DNA of 64,000 nucleotides from Salegentibacter flavus (GTDB lineage Bacteria; Bacteroidota; Bacteroidia; Flavobacteriales; Flavobacteriaceae), in assembly GCF_900115145.1 (NCBI RefSeq), contig NZ_FOVL01000003.1:62001-126000 (forward strand), read 5' to 3'. Made by a program: the position numbers and the translations under genes. The stretch's first letter is position 1. Each line of letters opens with the position of its first letter. This document shows positions 9,849 to 17,023 of this stretch, in pieces. Under the pieces are notes generated by a model that saw only the letters and a program-made list of their open reading frames with translations, was not told where the DNA came from and ran no database searches.

Positions 9849-9895
9849 TTGCATATTTTCCCCAAATTTACTATTTTTGTTGATAATATACAACA
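9849..9895. promoter_or_regulatory. Divergent overlapping promoters with a shared HipB-type operator
   Basis: Two Bacteroidota sigma-A promoters face away from each other and overlap. Rightward: TTG at 9849-9851, 20 bases, TATTTTTG at 9872-9879. Leftward (for hipB): TTG read from 9893-9891, 20 bases, TAAATTTG read from 9870-9863. Between and over them lies the palindrome TGTTG-N8-CAACA (9878-9895), which covers the leftward -33 element and abuts the rightward -7 element. A repressor there would close both units. The 5-8-5 form equals that of the known E. coli HipB operator, although the bases differ. Confidence 0.7.
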
Positions 9896-9903
9896 TTTTT
9901 GAA

Positions 9904-10878
9904 GTGCCATCAAGAAAAGAACTTAGCGAATTATATAGAGACCCTACAAAACCCAAGCACTATGACAGTATTGTACAAGAACTCTTTACGAGAGCTCACA
10001 ACAATGAACCGCTATCTTTAGCAGAGGAGCTGTTTATAGGCGGGATAATTGAGCAATTGAGAAATAAAGATGGTAAACGTGCTCATAAAATTGAAGACTT
10101 TGAGGGTTGCAAAAATTATCATTTTAGAAGCAGATATTTAAAGTATGTAAATGACTTAAATGGCCACAGAGAAATTATGGACTACAATGGACCTGTATCA
10201 AAACCTCAAAAAGAAAAAGATGTCGCTTTTCTTCAAAAAACGTATGAGGAATGGGAAGCTTATTTAGAAAATAAATCAACTGGTTTTGGGCTTATAAACT
10301 ATGTTGCCCAAGAACTCAAATATCAGCTTAAGGAATTGGACAAATATACCTTACGCCTGCAAATAGGCTCTCGGTATAAAGATTACCTCCGTAAAATATT
10401 ATTTCTTCACTCCAAGTACATTTATTTACTCGTCAAAGAATTTTATGAAGAATTGGGTACAAATGAAGAGCAAATAGAAATACAGGGCGAAGAAATTCTA
10501 GTAGATGGCTTCACTTATGTCCATACAATGTTTAGGCATTTTGCTGCACACATCAAAAAACATCAAATAAAAAAGTCTTACCATTTTGACGAAAACATTG
10601 GTTTTAAAGAGGTACCAGACTTTTTACTCAACGCTTTGCACAACTTTAAAACGTTAAAGCTCCCCTTAAACAAAAGACACCTTTACTTTAGCTTCAATGA
10701 TACACCTTATGCCATTTGGTTTAGGCCCTTTAAAAAGTCACTGCCTGGCAATATTCAAAATGAGTATCTGCGAGTTCAAACATTTTATCCCATCGAAAAT
10801 ACTCGGGAATACACTAAGCTTTCTACAATGACTCTATTATATAGCAATACGCCATTCGCTTTCTATGTAAATTGGTAG
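9904..10878 (+). CDS. Uncharacterised protein divergent from hipBA, partner of a nuclease-like gene
   Basis: I do not recognise this 324-residue protein. The frame stays open upstream to a TTG at 9877, but the rightward promoter would start transcripts near 9886, so the GTG at 9904 (VPSRKELSELYRDP) is the likely start. No signal peptide or membrane segment is seen. It is rich in charged helices in the first two thirds, with a histidine-containing stretch (YVHTMFRHFAAHIKKHQIKK, followed by SYHFD), and a beta-looking C-terminus with aromatic residues (YFSFNDTPYAIWFRPF). It is followed after 6 bases by a PD-(D/E)XK-like gene, so the two are probably translated together. Its shared control region with hipBA suggests a function in the same cassette. 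Confidence 0.7.
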   Translation: MPSRKELSELYRDPTKPKHYDSIVQELFTRAHNNEPLSLAEELFIGGIIEQLRNKDGKRAHKIEDFEGCKNYHFRSRYLKYVNDLNGHREIMDYNGPVSKPQKEKDVAFLQKTYEEWEAYLENKSTGFGLINYVAQELKYQLKELDKYTLRLQIGSRYKDYLRKILFLHSKYIYLLVKEFYEELGTNEEQIEIQGEEILVDGFTYVHTMFRHFAAHIKKHQIKKSYHFDENIGFKEVPDFLLNALHNFKTLKLPLNKRHLYFSFNDTPYAIWFRPFKKSLPGNIQNEYLRVQTFYPIENTREYTKLSTMTLLYSNTPFAFYVNW

Positions 10879-10884
10879 GTAAAT

Positions 10885-11358
10885 ATGAACAAAAAACAGG
10901 TCCTTTCTACAATTCAAAAATCTTTGAAAATACTTTATGCAAAAGATTCTTTATTAATGAATTCCGCATACGACATTAATGAAAGAAAAATAACCCATAG
11001 ATTGGCAATGTACCTAGAACCATTCTTTAAAAAAGAAGGCTATGTAGTGGATGTTGAGTACAATCGAATTAGGGGTGATTACGATTCTGATGCTGTCGGA
11101 AACCTTATGGGTAAAAAACTGGAATGGCACGATCAGGGCTCGAGTTTCGTATATCCTGACATTATTGTGCATAAAAGAGATACTAACGATAATCTGCTTC
11201 TAATAGAAGTAAAAATGGCTTGGAAGAATAGCAAACGACAAAATGATTTTCTAAGGATAAATGAATACTTAAAAGAATTTGATTACAAATACGGCATATA
11301 TCTTGAACTATCAGAAATATACGACGAATGCCAGATGGTGTCCGGTCCTTTTACCTAA
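10885..11358 (+). CDS. PD-(D/E)XK nuclease-like protein
   Basis: The protein has 157 residues. A helical N-terminus with a glutamate (RLAMYLEPFFKKEGY) is followed by a strand with the acidic pair in YPDIIVH and then LLLIEVKM, giving the order E...D...ExK that marks the PD-(D/E)XK nuclease fold. No DNA-binding domain is seen, so specificity would have to come from a partner, possibly the gene 6 bases upstream. Its last 8 bases overlap the end of the oppositely oriented coupling-protein gene. The fold is supported by motif only; enzymatic activity is an inference. Confidence 0.7.
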   Translation: MNKKQVLSTIQKSLKILYAKDSLLMNSAYDINERKITHRLAMYLEPFFKKEGYVVDVEYNRIRGDYDSDAVGNLMGKKLEWHDQGSSFVYPDIIVHKRDTNDNLLLIEVKMAWKNSKRQNDFLRINEYLKEFDYKYGIYLELSEIYDECQMVSGPFT

Positions 11359-12934
11359 ATATCGACCTCACTTCCTCATACACTTTCTCAAAATTAGCAT
11401 TCATATCAGCACTTGAATAGTGCTTAGCTTCTTCTGGTAGTTCCCTGTTAATTTTAGGTAGTTTAAATTGCACCTTTTTATCCTTGCCATCGGCGTAGGT
11501 TATAAACTCTCCTTGTTTCAGACGGAAGAAAACATCGGCGCGGATTTTTGGGATTTCCTTCTCCCCGGTGGTCACTCTCGTATCAAAATTTAGGCTATAC
11601 CCGCGGTTGACACTTGTGGTAGGTTTTTTCACGATTTCAAAAAAGCGCTCGTAGTATTTGGCGGTGTCGGGGTCATTTACCTTTCCAAAGAATTGGTAGG
11701 AAAGATTGCTTAGAATTGCTCTACTCGCCTTTTCCCCGTACATCATATCATTTTGAATCTTATCCTGCATCACGTAAATTGTCGCTATATCATAACTTCT
11801 CAAGGTTGCCGGAATCCGGTGCATATTTAGCAAACGAAGTGTCGGTGCCTCTTCCATCAGCAGGAAGGAAGCTTTGGAATTACGCACACTCATTTGCTTA
11901 GTTATGGTATGTATGATGGTGGCTATGACCGGAGAGTAGGAAGCTTCGTATTTTGGATTGTTCACTACGGAAATAACCGATGGGCTTTCCTCACTATTAA
12001 TATGAAGTGGAACCTCATCTTTAGAAAGTACCATAAAAATCTGTTGGGTACTGATCCTTTTAAGCGCATTGGCCAGGGTACTTTTTACCCCGGCTGTTTG
12101 TCTTTCGGAGTCTTTACCGCTAATAAAGGCATCGGCCATTGCACGAGAAGTGGTGTTAGTTTCTAAAAATTGGATCAGGCTATCGGTATCCAGGTACTGG
12201 TAGATAGCGATAAGGTGCGGAAGGGTACAAAACTTCGGGTAATCCGTTTTTAATTTCCAGATCAGTCCCCCAATTAGCCCCTCCGCAGCATCATTAAAAA
12301 ATTTCGTAGTGCCAGAGGTACCTGATTCCCGTTGTTCCAAGAGGTTTTCCACCAGAACTCGGGAAACTTCATTCACGCTTTCCTCGTTCTCCAGGTATCG
12401 TGGAGCTATGGGATTTACTCTATGGATAATTTTATTAAAGGAAATAATCTTAAAAGGAATTTCCCGATCTTTAAAAAGCGGATAGGCCATTTCGGTAAGC
12501 TCAAAATCTTTATAGTCGTGAATCACCCCACAAAAATTCTCCTTTTGAAAATGATTTAAAAAACCATATACCACGCTTTCGGTCTTCCCGCTTCCGGCGG
12601 AACCAATAACGGAAGCACCGCGTTTAATATTCTCCAGTTTAAATTTTCCTTTGGTGGTTGCAAAACCGACCTGGTATTTTTTATCGATCTTTTTACTATC
12701 CTCATCCTTATGTAAAAAAACATACATCAGGGTATTGACCAGTAGTAACGGACACCCCAGGAATAATAAAGCCGGAATCCACTGGTTATCCTGGACCCCG
12801 TAAATGCCAAGAGTCACCATTAGTAATAAATTCAAAACAAAGGCAAAGCGGTTGATCAGCCTAAAACATATATAGAACAATATGCTTACCAGCCCGATGA
12901 TCAGAAGCAGTCTAACAAGATTTTCTATGTCCAT
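11351..12934 (-). CDS. mobC: Type IV coupling protein of the mobilization operon (MobC/TraG/VirD4 family)
   Basis: A 527-residue ATPase that links the relaxase-DNA complex to the secretion channel. Three membrane segments are seen in residues 8-75, then a P-loop GSAGSGKTES starting at residue 111 and a Walker B-like SFLLMEEAPTL. The pattern FCGVIHDYKDFEL after the P-loop and RSYDIATIYVMQDKIQ are family features of TraD/VirD4-type proteins in Bacteroidota. It is the third gene of a mobA-mobB-mobC operon running leftwards. Its 3' end overlaps the nuclease-like gene of the defence islet by 8 bases, which suggests that the islet sits directly against the mob operon. Confidence 0.85.
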   Translation of the reverse strand: MDIENLVRLLLIIGLVSILFYICFRLINRFAFVLNLLLMVTLGIYGVQDNQWIPALLFLGCPLLLVNTLMYVFLHKDEDSKKIDKKYQVGFATTKGKFKLENIKRGASVIGSAGSGKTESVVYGFLNHFQKENFCGVIHDYKDFELTEMAYPLFKDREIPFKIISFNKIIHRVNPIAPRYLENEESVNEVSRVLVENLLEQRESGTSGTTKFFNDAAEGLIGGLIWKLKTDYPKFCTLPHLIAIYQYLDTDSLIQFLETNTTSRAMADAFISGKDSERQTAGVKSTLANALKRISTQQIFMVLSKDEVPLHINSEESPSVISVVNNPKYEASYSPVIATIIHTITKQMSVRNSKASFLLMEEAPTLRLLNMHRIPATLRSYDIATIYVMQDKIQNDMMYGEKASRAILSNLSYQFFGKVNDPDTAKYYERFFEIVKKPTTSVNRGYSLNFDTRVTTGEKEIPKIRADVFFRLKQGEFITYADGKDKKVQFKLPKINRELPEEAKHYSSADMNANFEKVYEEVRSIFR

Positions 12935-12945
12935 AACATTTAAAA

Positions 12946-13977
12946 TTAAATTCCGATTGAACTTGATTTAACGGCTACCGCAACCCCTTTCTTAAGCCTG
13001 TTAAAAATTTTGAGGGCAAGTTGTGCCTGGGAGGTTGGGATACTGGGCATCATCGGGATGCCCGATTCCCGGATGAGTTTAAAAGCAAGTGCTTTTTCGT
13101 TAGCCGGTAATCCCATTAGCGCGGTAAAATAATAGTTCGGGTTTTTGATAAATTCCTTTCGTGCCGTATAGGTTTCCACAAAATTGCGCTGGTAACCGAA
13201 GGTCTTATCAAAAGTCTTTTCTGCCTTTTCAAAAAAGCGGTCCCGGTCGAATCCGCGTTTAACCGTCTTACCATTAAAGTTAACTTCTGAAGCTTTGTAT
13301 TTACTGCCCGGGGACAAGCTAACCGAATTAGAAGCATCCTTTCTACTTACGATAATATGGATATGGCTTTGGTTGCCTGCTTTGAGCATCCCCTGTACGA
13401 TTCGCTTACCATCTTGCCGATGTGGAGCCCGGGCTTCCAGTTTCTCAATTTGCTTTTCCCGCTTTTCAATACTTCCCTGCATCAGTCCGGTTTCAATTTT
13501 CCGGACTTCACTTTTAAGTTCAAGGATTTTAGTGGCATAGGGCTGGTTTTCGCGAACCTGTCGGTCGGTACCTTTAAAATTCCGGCTATGTTCAATTTTA
13601 GCGTAATATTTAATATCATCAATATTAATCGGCCTTCCATCTATTTCCCGGTTAAAGCAGGCCACATAATCCTTCATCAGGTCCCGGGTATACTTTTGTA
13701 GATCCTTGCTACTATTTTGCAGGCGTTTTAATTCGTATTTGGAAGGGCTAACAGTAATGGAATAGAACTTCGGTTCTTTCTTTTTGAGCTTGGTGGTATT
13801 GTTATCAATTTCTTTGACAACTTTCTCTGGGGTGATAGCATCCTCATATTGATTAAAGAAATGTTCCTTGGCCCCTTCGGCTACTCCTTCATTTTCTTTT
13901 TCCAGGTAGCTAACAAAACCGGCCGAACTTTGGGAGTAATTCCCACCCAATTTTTGAGGTGTGATCGTGATATACAT
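12946..13977 (-). CDS. mobB: Relaxase (MobB family, DUF5712-like)
   Basis: The protein has 343 residues. The start MYITITPQKLGGNYSQSSAG and the central HIHIIVSRKD (histidine triad of HUH-type relaxases) identify a Bacteroidota MobB relaxase, which nicks oriT and covalently holds the DNA 5' end through a tyrosine; tyrosines near the N-terminus are candidates. The middle is a charged helical linker (EVRKIETGLMQGSIEKREKQ and following). It lies 11 bases after the accessory gene and 11 before the coupling protein. The target oriT is expected just upstream of the operon, beyond 14390. Confidence 0.85.
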   Translation of the reverse strand: MYITITPQKLGGNYSQSSAGFVSYLEKENEGVAEGAKEHFFNQYEDAITPEKVVKEIDNNTTKLKKKEPKFYSITVSPSKYELKRLQNSSKDLQKYTRDLMKDYVACFNREIDGRPINIDDIKYYAKIEHSRNFKGTDRQVRENQPYATKILELKSEVRKIETGLMQGSIEKREKQIEKLEARAPHRQDGKRIVQGMLKAGNQSHIHIIVSRKDASNSVSLSPGSKYKASEVNFNGKTVKRGFDRDRFFEKAEKTFDKTFGYQRNFVETYTARKEFIKNPNYYFTALMGLPANEKALAFKLIRESGIPMMPSIPTSQAQLALKIFNRLKKGVAVAVKSSSIGI

Positions 13978-13988
13978 AGCAGGAAATT

Positions 13989-14390
13989 TTACAGGTTATT
14001 ATCAGAAAAATTCTTTTCACCCCTACCATATTGTTCCGGTTGCGGAATGTCATCTTTTTTCTCCCGGAGAATTTTCTTTTCCAGGATGAGTGGTTTCTTT
14101 TGAGGTGTTTCGGTTTGAAAAAGTGAGGCGATCATCGCCGCGGTAGGCTTAGTTTGCGTTTTTTCCATATCACGCATAATGGCAATCACCGCATTGATTC
14201 GTTTCTTAAAAGAAGCTTCGATAGTCCTTCCGGTTGGGCCTAATCTTTCGTGGGGGGAAATCTCATTATAGAAGAAAAAGTCGAGCATTGTCTCCAGGGC
14301 TTCAGTATGTGATTTGAAGTGTGTTCTTGAAAATTCCTGAAAACGTTTTGCAGTTTCCTTTTTAAACCTGATGCCGATAAATGAGTCCAT
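13989..14390 (-). CDS. mobA: Mobilization accessory protein, BfmA/BtgA-like (ribbon-helix-helix)
   Basis: The protein has 133 residues. The N-terminus (MDSFIGIRFKKETAKRFQEF) reads like the beta-strand and first helix of a ribbon-helix-helix DNA-binding domain, and SHTEALETMLDFFFYNE is the second helix region. Such proteins in Bacteroidota bind oriT beside the relaxase and often repress their own operon. It is first in the mob operon. Two copies of a perfect 13-base palindrome lie 10 and 52 bases upstream of its ATG and are good candidates for its binding sites. Confidence 0.8.
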   Translation of the reverse strand: MDSFIGIRFKKETAKRFQEFSRTHFKSHTEALETMLDFFFYNEISPHERLGPTGRTIEASFKKRINAVIAIMRDMEKTQTKPTAAMIASLFQTETPQKKPLILEKKILREKKDDIPQPEQYGRGEKNFSDNNL

Positions 14391-14399
14391 AATTCGCCG

Positions 14400-14454
14400 A
14401 TTTGTCGCAAATTCCTCCCTAAAAATGGGGCCTGGCAGAGCATTTGTCGCAAAT
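14400..14454. repeat. Two identical palindromic sites 42 bases apart upstream of mobA
   Basis: ATTTGTCGCAAAT occurs at 14400-14412 and again at 14442-14454. Each copy is an inverted repeat (ATTTG-TCG-CAAAT). The 42-base centre-to-centre distance is close to four turns of DNA, so proteins on both sites would face the same side. The position right before the mobA start suggests an operator and/or an accessory site of oriT. Confidence 0.65.
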
Positions 14455-14512
14455 TGCTTAAACTCAGGAATTTAAATAAATTTTAAACAACTGATTTACA
14501 GTTATTTAAAAT

Positions 14513-14665
14513 CGAAAAGGAGTGCTTAACATCGCGTAGCGTGTTACCCTCTTGCTACTCCTTTTCGTCCCGCAGCGCGGGACGAAAATTCCGTACAATT
14601 TGGTCTGTTGCCTGTCTTGATAGACAGTCAAAAACCCCTTGCCAATTCCCGGAAAAAATTTCCGG
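14513..14665. other. oriT: Candidate origin of transfer (oriT): dense set of inverted repeats
   Basis: Within 153 bases four strong inverted repeats occur: an 11-bp stem CGAAAAGGAGT (14513-14523) with its complement at 14557-14567; a perfect 12-bp stem with a 3-base loop at 14562-14588 (arms TTTTCGTCCCGC and GCGGGACGAAAA); CTGTCT-TGAT-AGACAG at 14612-14627; and CCGGAAA-AAA-TTTCCGG at 14649-14665. The first two share TTTTCG and cannot form together. None is followed by a T-run as in a terminator. The place, between the relaxase operon and the radC/ssb genes, is where oriT is expected. The nick site cannot be identified by eye. The wider gap 14391-15081 holds no gene. Confidence 0.55.
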
Positions 14666-14871
14666 ATTAATATTTTTTTGATGTGCAAGTTTATCGGCGA
14701 AAGTCAAAAATGGATAGCCCTGCGTAAATTTTAATGCTGAAGATCAGCGAAATAAATATAAGGATTTTTTTAGTAACAGGTAGCGAGTAATAAATAATTC
14801 TTATTCAAAAGGGTGTCCGGATTCAAGATTTTTTTTTATCTTTATTGAGTAGGTTTCAATGACCTAAAAAG

Positions 14872-14910
14872 AAAGGGAAAATTCAGGTAACAGCGAATTT
14901 TCCCTTTTTT
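14872..14910 (+). terminator. Rho-independent terminator-like hairpin
   Basis: A perfect 13-bp stem (AAAGGGAAAATTC at 14872-14884, its complement at 14895-14907) with a 10-base loop is followed by further T residues on the plus strand. No plus-strand gene is seen just upstream, so it may insulate the oriT region or end a small transcript. Confidence 0.55.
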
Positions 14911-15023
14911 ACTTGATTGAGCTTGAAATGCTCCTTACTATTAAGCACTACCAACCAAGCTATTTTTTTATGACCTTTTATAGAGCTGCTTTGCTTAGAA
15001 GATTCATTGAAATATTTGAGCCT

Positions 15024-15050
15024 AAAAAAACACTTCTAAAATTAGAAGTG
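15024..15050 (-). terminator. Terminator downstream of the radC-like gene
   Basis: On the minus strand CACTTCTAA (from 15050) pairs with TTAGAAGTG and is followed by seven T residues (15030-15024). It lies 32 bases after the stop of the radC-like gene. Confidence 0.75.
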
Positions 15051-15081
15051 CTTACAATCTAGTTAGAATGTGCCAGGTAAA

Positions 15082-15531
15082 TTACAAAATTCCTTCATCT
15101 GAAAAACTGTAGTAATTACCATCAGGCATAAGGATAATATGATCCAGGACTTTCACATCAAAAAATGATGCCGCATTTTTAATTTTCCTGGTCAGGCTTT
15201 TATCCGCTTCACTTGGTCTTAGGGTTCCGCTGGGGTGATTGTGCAATAAGATTAGTGCCGTGGTTAAAGACTTTAATACTACTGCGAATAAGATTCGAAC
15301 ATCGACCAGTGTCCCGGTAATACCTCCTTTAGAAACCTCATAAATACCTTTTAATTTATTGGAATTATTGAGTAGCATTATTTTAAAAGTTTCCTGCAGT
15401 TCGATCTCGTTTTTATTCCATTGTGCGAACGCTAAATCTGCGGCATCTCTGGAACTTGAAATTTTGGGTAGCAAATTTGTTTTTAAGCTTCCGCTGTAGC
15501 TTATCGCTATTTCATTAACTTTGGATTTCAT
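15082..15531 (-). CDS. radC: RadC-like JAB/MPN domain protein of mobile elements
   Basis: The protein has 149 residues and consists of a JAB/MPN domain with the metal-binding pattern HNHPSG-x7-D (LLHNHPSGTLRPSEAD). The helix-hairpin-helix N-terminus of chromosomal RadC is missing, as is usual for the short copies on plasmids and ICEs. The function of this group is not settled; a role in handling incoming DNA or in anti-restriction has been suggested because it lies in leading regions. Here it sits between the candidate oriT and ssb, which fits. Confidence 0.85.
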   Translation of the reverse strand: MKSKVNEIAISYSGSLKTNLLPKISSSRDAADLAFAQWNKNEIELQETFKIMLLNNSNKLKGIYEVSKGGITGTLVDVRILFAVVLKSLTTALILLHNHPSGTLRPSEADKSLTRKIKNAASFFDVKVLDHIILMPDGNYYSFSDEGIL

Positions 15532-15561
15532 TATTGGCTAATTTAAAGGGTTAATAATTAA

Positions 15562-15595
15562 AAGAGGGCGCTACTTTCGAAGGGAACGCCCTCTT
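15562..15595 (-). terminator. Terminator downstream of ssb
   Basis: A 9-bp GC-rich stem (AAGAGGGCG at 15562-15570 with CGCCCTCTT at 15587-15595) is followed on the minus strand by TTTAATTATT. It separates ssb from the radC-like gene. Confidence 0.7.
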
Positions 15596-15606
15596 AGTTT
15601 TAAAAA

Positions 15607-15954
15607 TTACTGGTATGAATTTTCCTTATTTCCAAGGAATAGGATTTCATTTACCAAAATTTCAGTTACATATCGTTTTTCTCCTGTTTCGGTTTCATAG
15701 GATCGGGAAGTTAGTTTGCCACGAATTGCCACTTCTTTACCTTTATCAACATATTTCTCGATAAGCTCAGCCTGCTTTCCCCAGGCCACTACATTGTGCC
15801 AGTCGGTTTGTTGAATTTTCTCCCCTTCCTTGTGGTAGTACTCATTGGTAGCCAGTGAAAAAGTGCTTACTTTTTTACCACTTTCAAAGTTTTTGATTTC
15901 CGGGGCATTCCCCACATTTCCGATTAACTGTACTTGGTTTCTTAGATTACTCAT
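15607..15954 (-). CDS. ssb: Single-stranded DNA-binding protein
   Basis: The protein has 115 residues starting at the ATG at 15954 (MSNLRNQVQLIGNVGNAPEI). The frame is open for 44 more codons upstream, but these do not resemble SSB and the OB-fold begins right after the chosen start. DWHNVVAWGKQAELIEKYV and KGKEVAIRGKLTSRSYET are typical SSB strands. The acidic C-terminal tip (DDDIPF-like) of housekeeping SSB is absent; the protein ends in NKENSYQ, as in several element-borne SSBs. It probably coats the incoming single strand during transfer. Confidence 0.85.
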   Translation of the reverse strand: MSNLRNQVQLIGNVGNAPEIKNFESGKKVSTFSLATNEYYHKEGEKIQQTDWHNVVAWGKQAELIEKYVDKGKEVAIRGKLTSRSYETETGEKRYVTEILVNEILFLGNKENSYQ

Positions 15955-16117
15955 AATTAAAAGATTTAGATACCTGCTTTTCAATACAGGTTGATTAAAC
16001 ATTGATTTACTTATTATATCCGGAGCGTTTTCCTTTTTTGATTTTTTTACTTCGCTTCCGGTTATGTTGTTTTGAAATGATTTCATAATTGTTATTTATT
16101 GATTTACTTCCTATAGA

Positions 16118-16272
16118 GCCGTTTGCTATTACCTTTTTTGATGCTGATACATTTTCAATATTTAGAATTAGGGAAGGTTTATAAAAAGGAGTAAGCGACT
16201 GGCTTATGCAACCTGGACTAACTTCTAAATATTGGTATTTTGCATAACAAAAAAGGTAGGGACAGCAACGGC
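16118..16272. repeat. 155-base imperfect palindrome in the gap before the mercury operon
   Basis: The segment folds back on itself in several matched blocks: GCCGTTTGCT (16118-16127) against AGCAACGGC (16264-16272), TACCTTTTTTG (16130-16140) against CAAAAAAGGTA (16248-16258), and CAATATTTAGAA (16156-16167) against TTCTAAATATTG (16223-16234). The arms are thus similar over about 55 bases. It could be a small non-autonomous insertion, a structured RNA, or a replication or transfer site. No gene is seen in 15955-16592. Confidence 0.6.
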
Positions 16273-16592
16273 CGGGAAGGAAATGGAAATACTGAAATTG
16301 AAAAACAACTGGAAGCGAAGTAAATGCAAGAATGGAATTCCGATTTAGCGGGCGTCCTTTTTTACTTAATTAAGTATAAGATTACACGAAGAGCGGTAAC
16401 TACTATATAGCGGATACATCATTAGGAAAATAAAAAGGATGCCCAAGATATTCTTAGGGAAGCTCTTTACCCGAAATGGAGCATTTCACGGAATGAAGCG
16501 GTAATGTGCTGACCGATTTACAACCAGAAGGTCTTTGAAATTAGTGGTCATAATCTCTTAAATGTATGAAGCAGAATATTTGTACTAACTAT

Positions 16593-16634
16593 TATTTAAG
16601 CATTTGCTTAAATACGTATTTTATTATACTTTTG
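16593..16634 (+). promoter_or_regulatory. Promoter and ArsR-type operator of the mercury operon
   Basis: A perfect palindrome with 10-base arms (TATTTAAGCA, 2-base centre, TGCTTAAATA) lies at 16593-16614. The promoter consists of TTG at 16604-16606, a 20-base spacer and TACTTTTG at 16627-16634, an exact Bacteroidota consensus. The -33 element lies inside the palindrome, so a bound repressor would block RNA polymerase. The regulator gene starts at 16657. Confidence 0.8.
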
Positions 16635-16656
16635 ATCTCTAAATAATAGATTAACC

Positions 16657-17022
16657 ATGGAAATTTCGTGTACAAGAGCTCAGGCTGATCATCAACAACT
16701 TCTTAATTGCAAAAACACTTTGGAAAGAATGGATGATAATTTTCAAGATATGACCAAACTACTATCGATTGCTGGTAGTGAAGTACGCTTAAAAATTTTA
16801 TTCCTTTTGAATATGGAAGACGAATTATGCCCTTGTGATATTGCTGATATTTTAGAAATGAGTGTACCGGCAATATCCCAACACATCCGCAAAATTAAAG
16901 ATGCAGGTTTTATCTCTTCAAGAAGAGATGGGCAAACTTTGTATTATTCATTAGTGAAGGATAAAACAGCGGTACTTGATGCTGTTTTCACTACAATTAA
17001 AATGGTTAAAAAAACTGCGTAA
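16657..17022 (+). CDS. ArsR/SmtB-family metal-responsive repressor of the mer operon
   Basis: The protein has 121 residues with a winged helix: LLSIAGSEVRLKILFLL, then the recognition helix region IADILEMSVPAISQHIRKIK and wing RRDGQTLYYSL. Cysteines at C5 and C18 and a CPC pair at the start of the HTH (ELCPCDIA) are candidate mercury ligands. ArsR-type repressors leave DNA on binding metal. Bacteroidota mer operons often carry this type in place of MerR. The gene is first in the operon, one base before merTP, and has a palindromic operator over its own promoter. Confidence 0.85.
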   Translation: MEISCTRAQADHQQLLNCKNTLERMDDNFQDMTKLLSIAGSEVRLKILFLLNMEDELCPCDIADILEMSVPAISQHIRKIKDAGFISSRRDGQTLYYSLVKDKTAVLDAVFTTIKMVKKTA

Positions 17023-17023
17023 A

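Noticed and set aside
14562-14588. Rho-independent terminator
   Set aside because: The strong 12-bp stem has T residues before and A residues after it on both strands, the wrong order for an intrinsic terminator.
16976-17023. Longer MerTP starting inside the regulator gene
   Set aside because: The extra N-terminal residues overlap the ArsR-type gene and do not resemble MerT; the ATG at 17024 fits the operon spacing.
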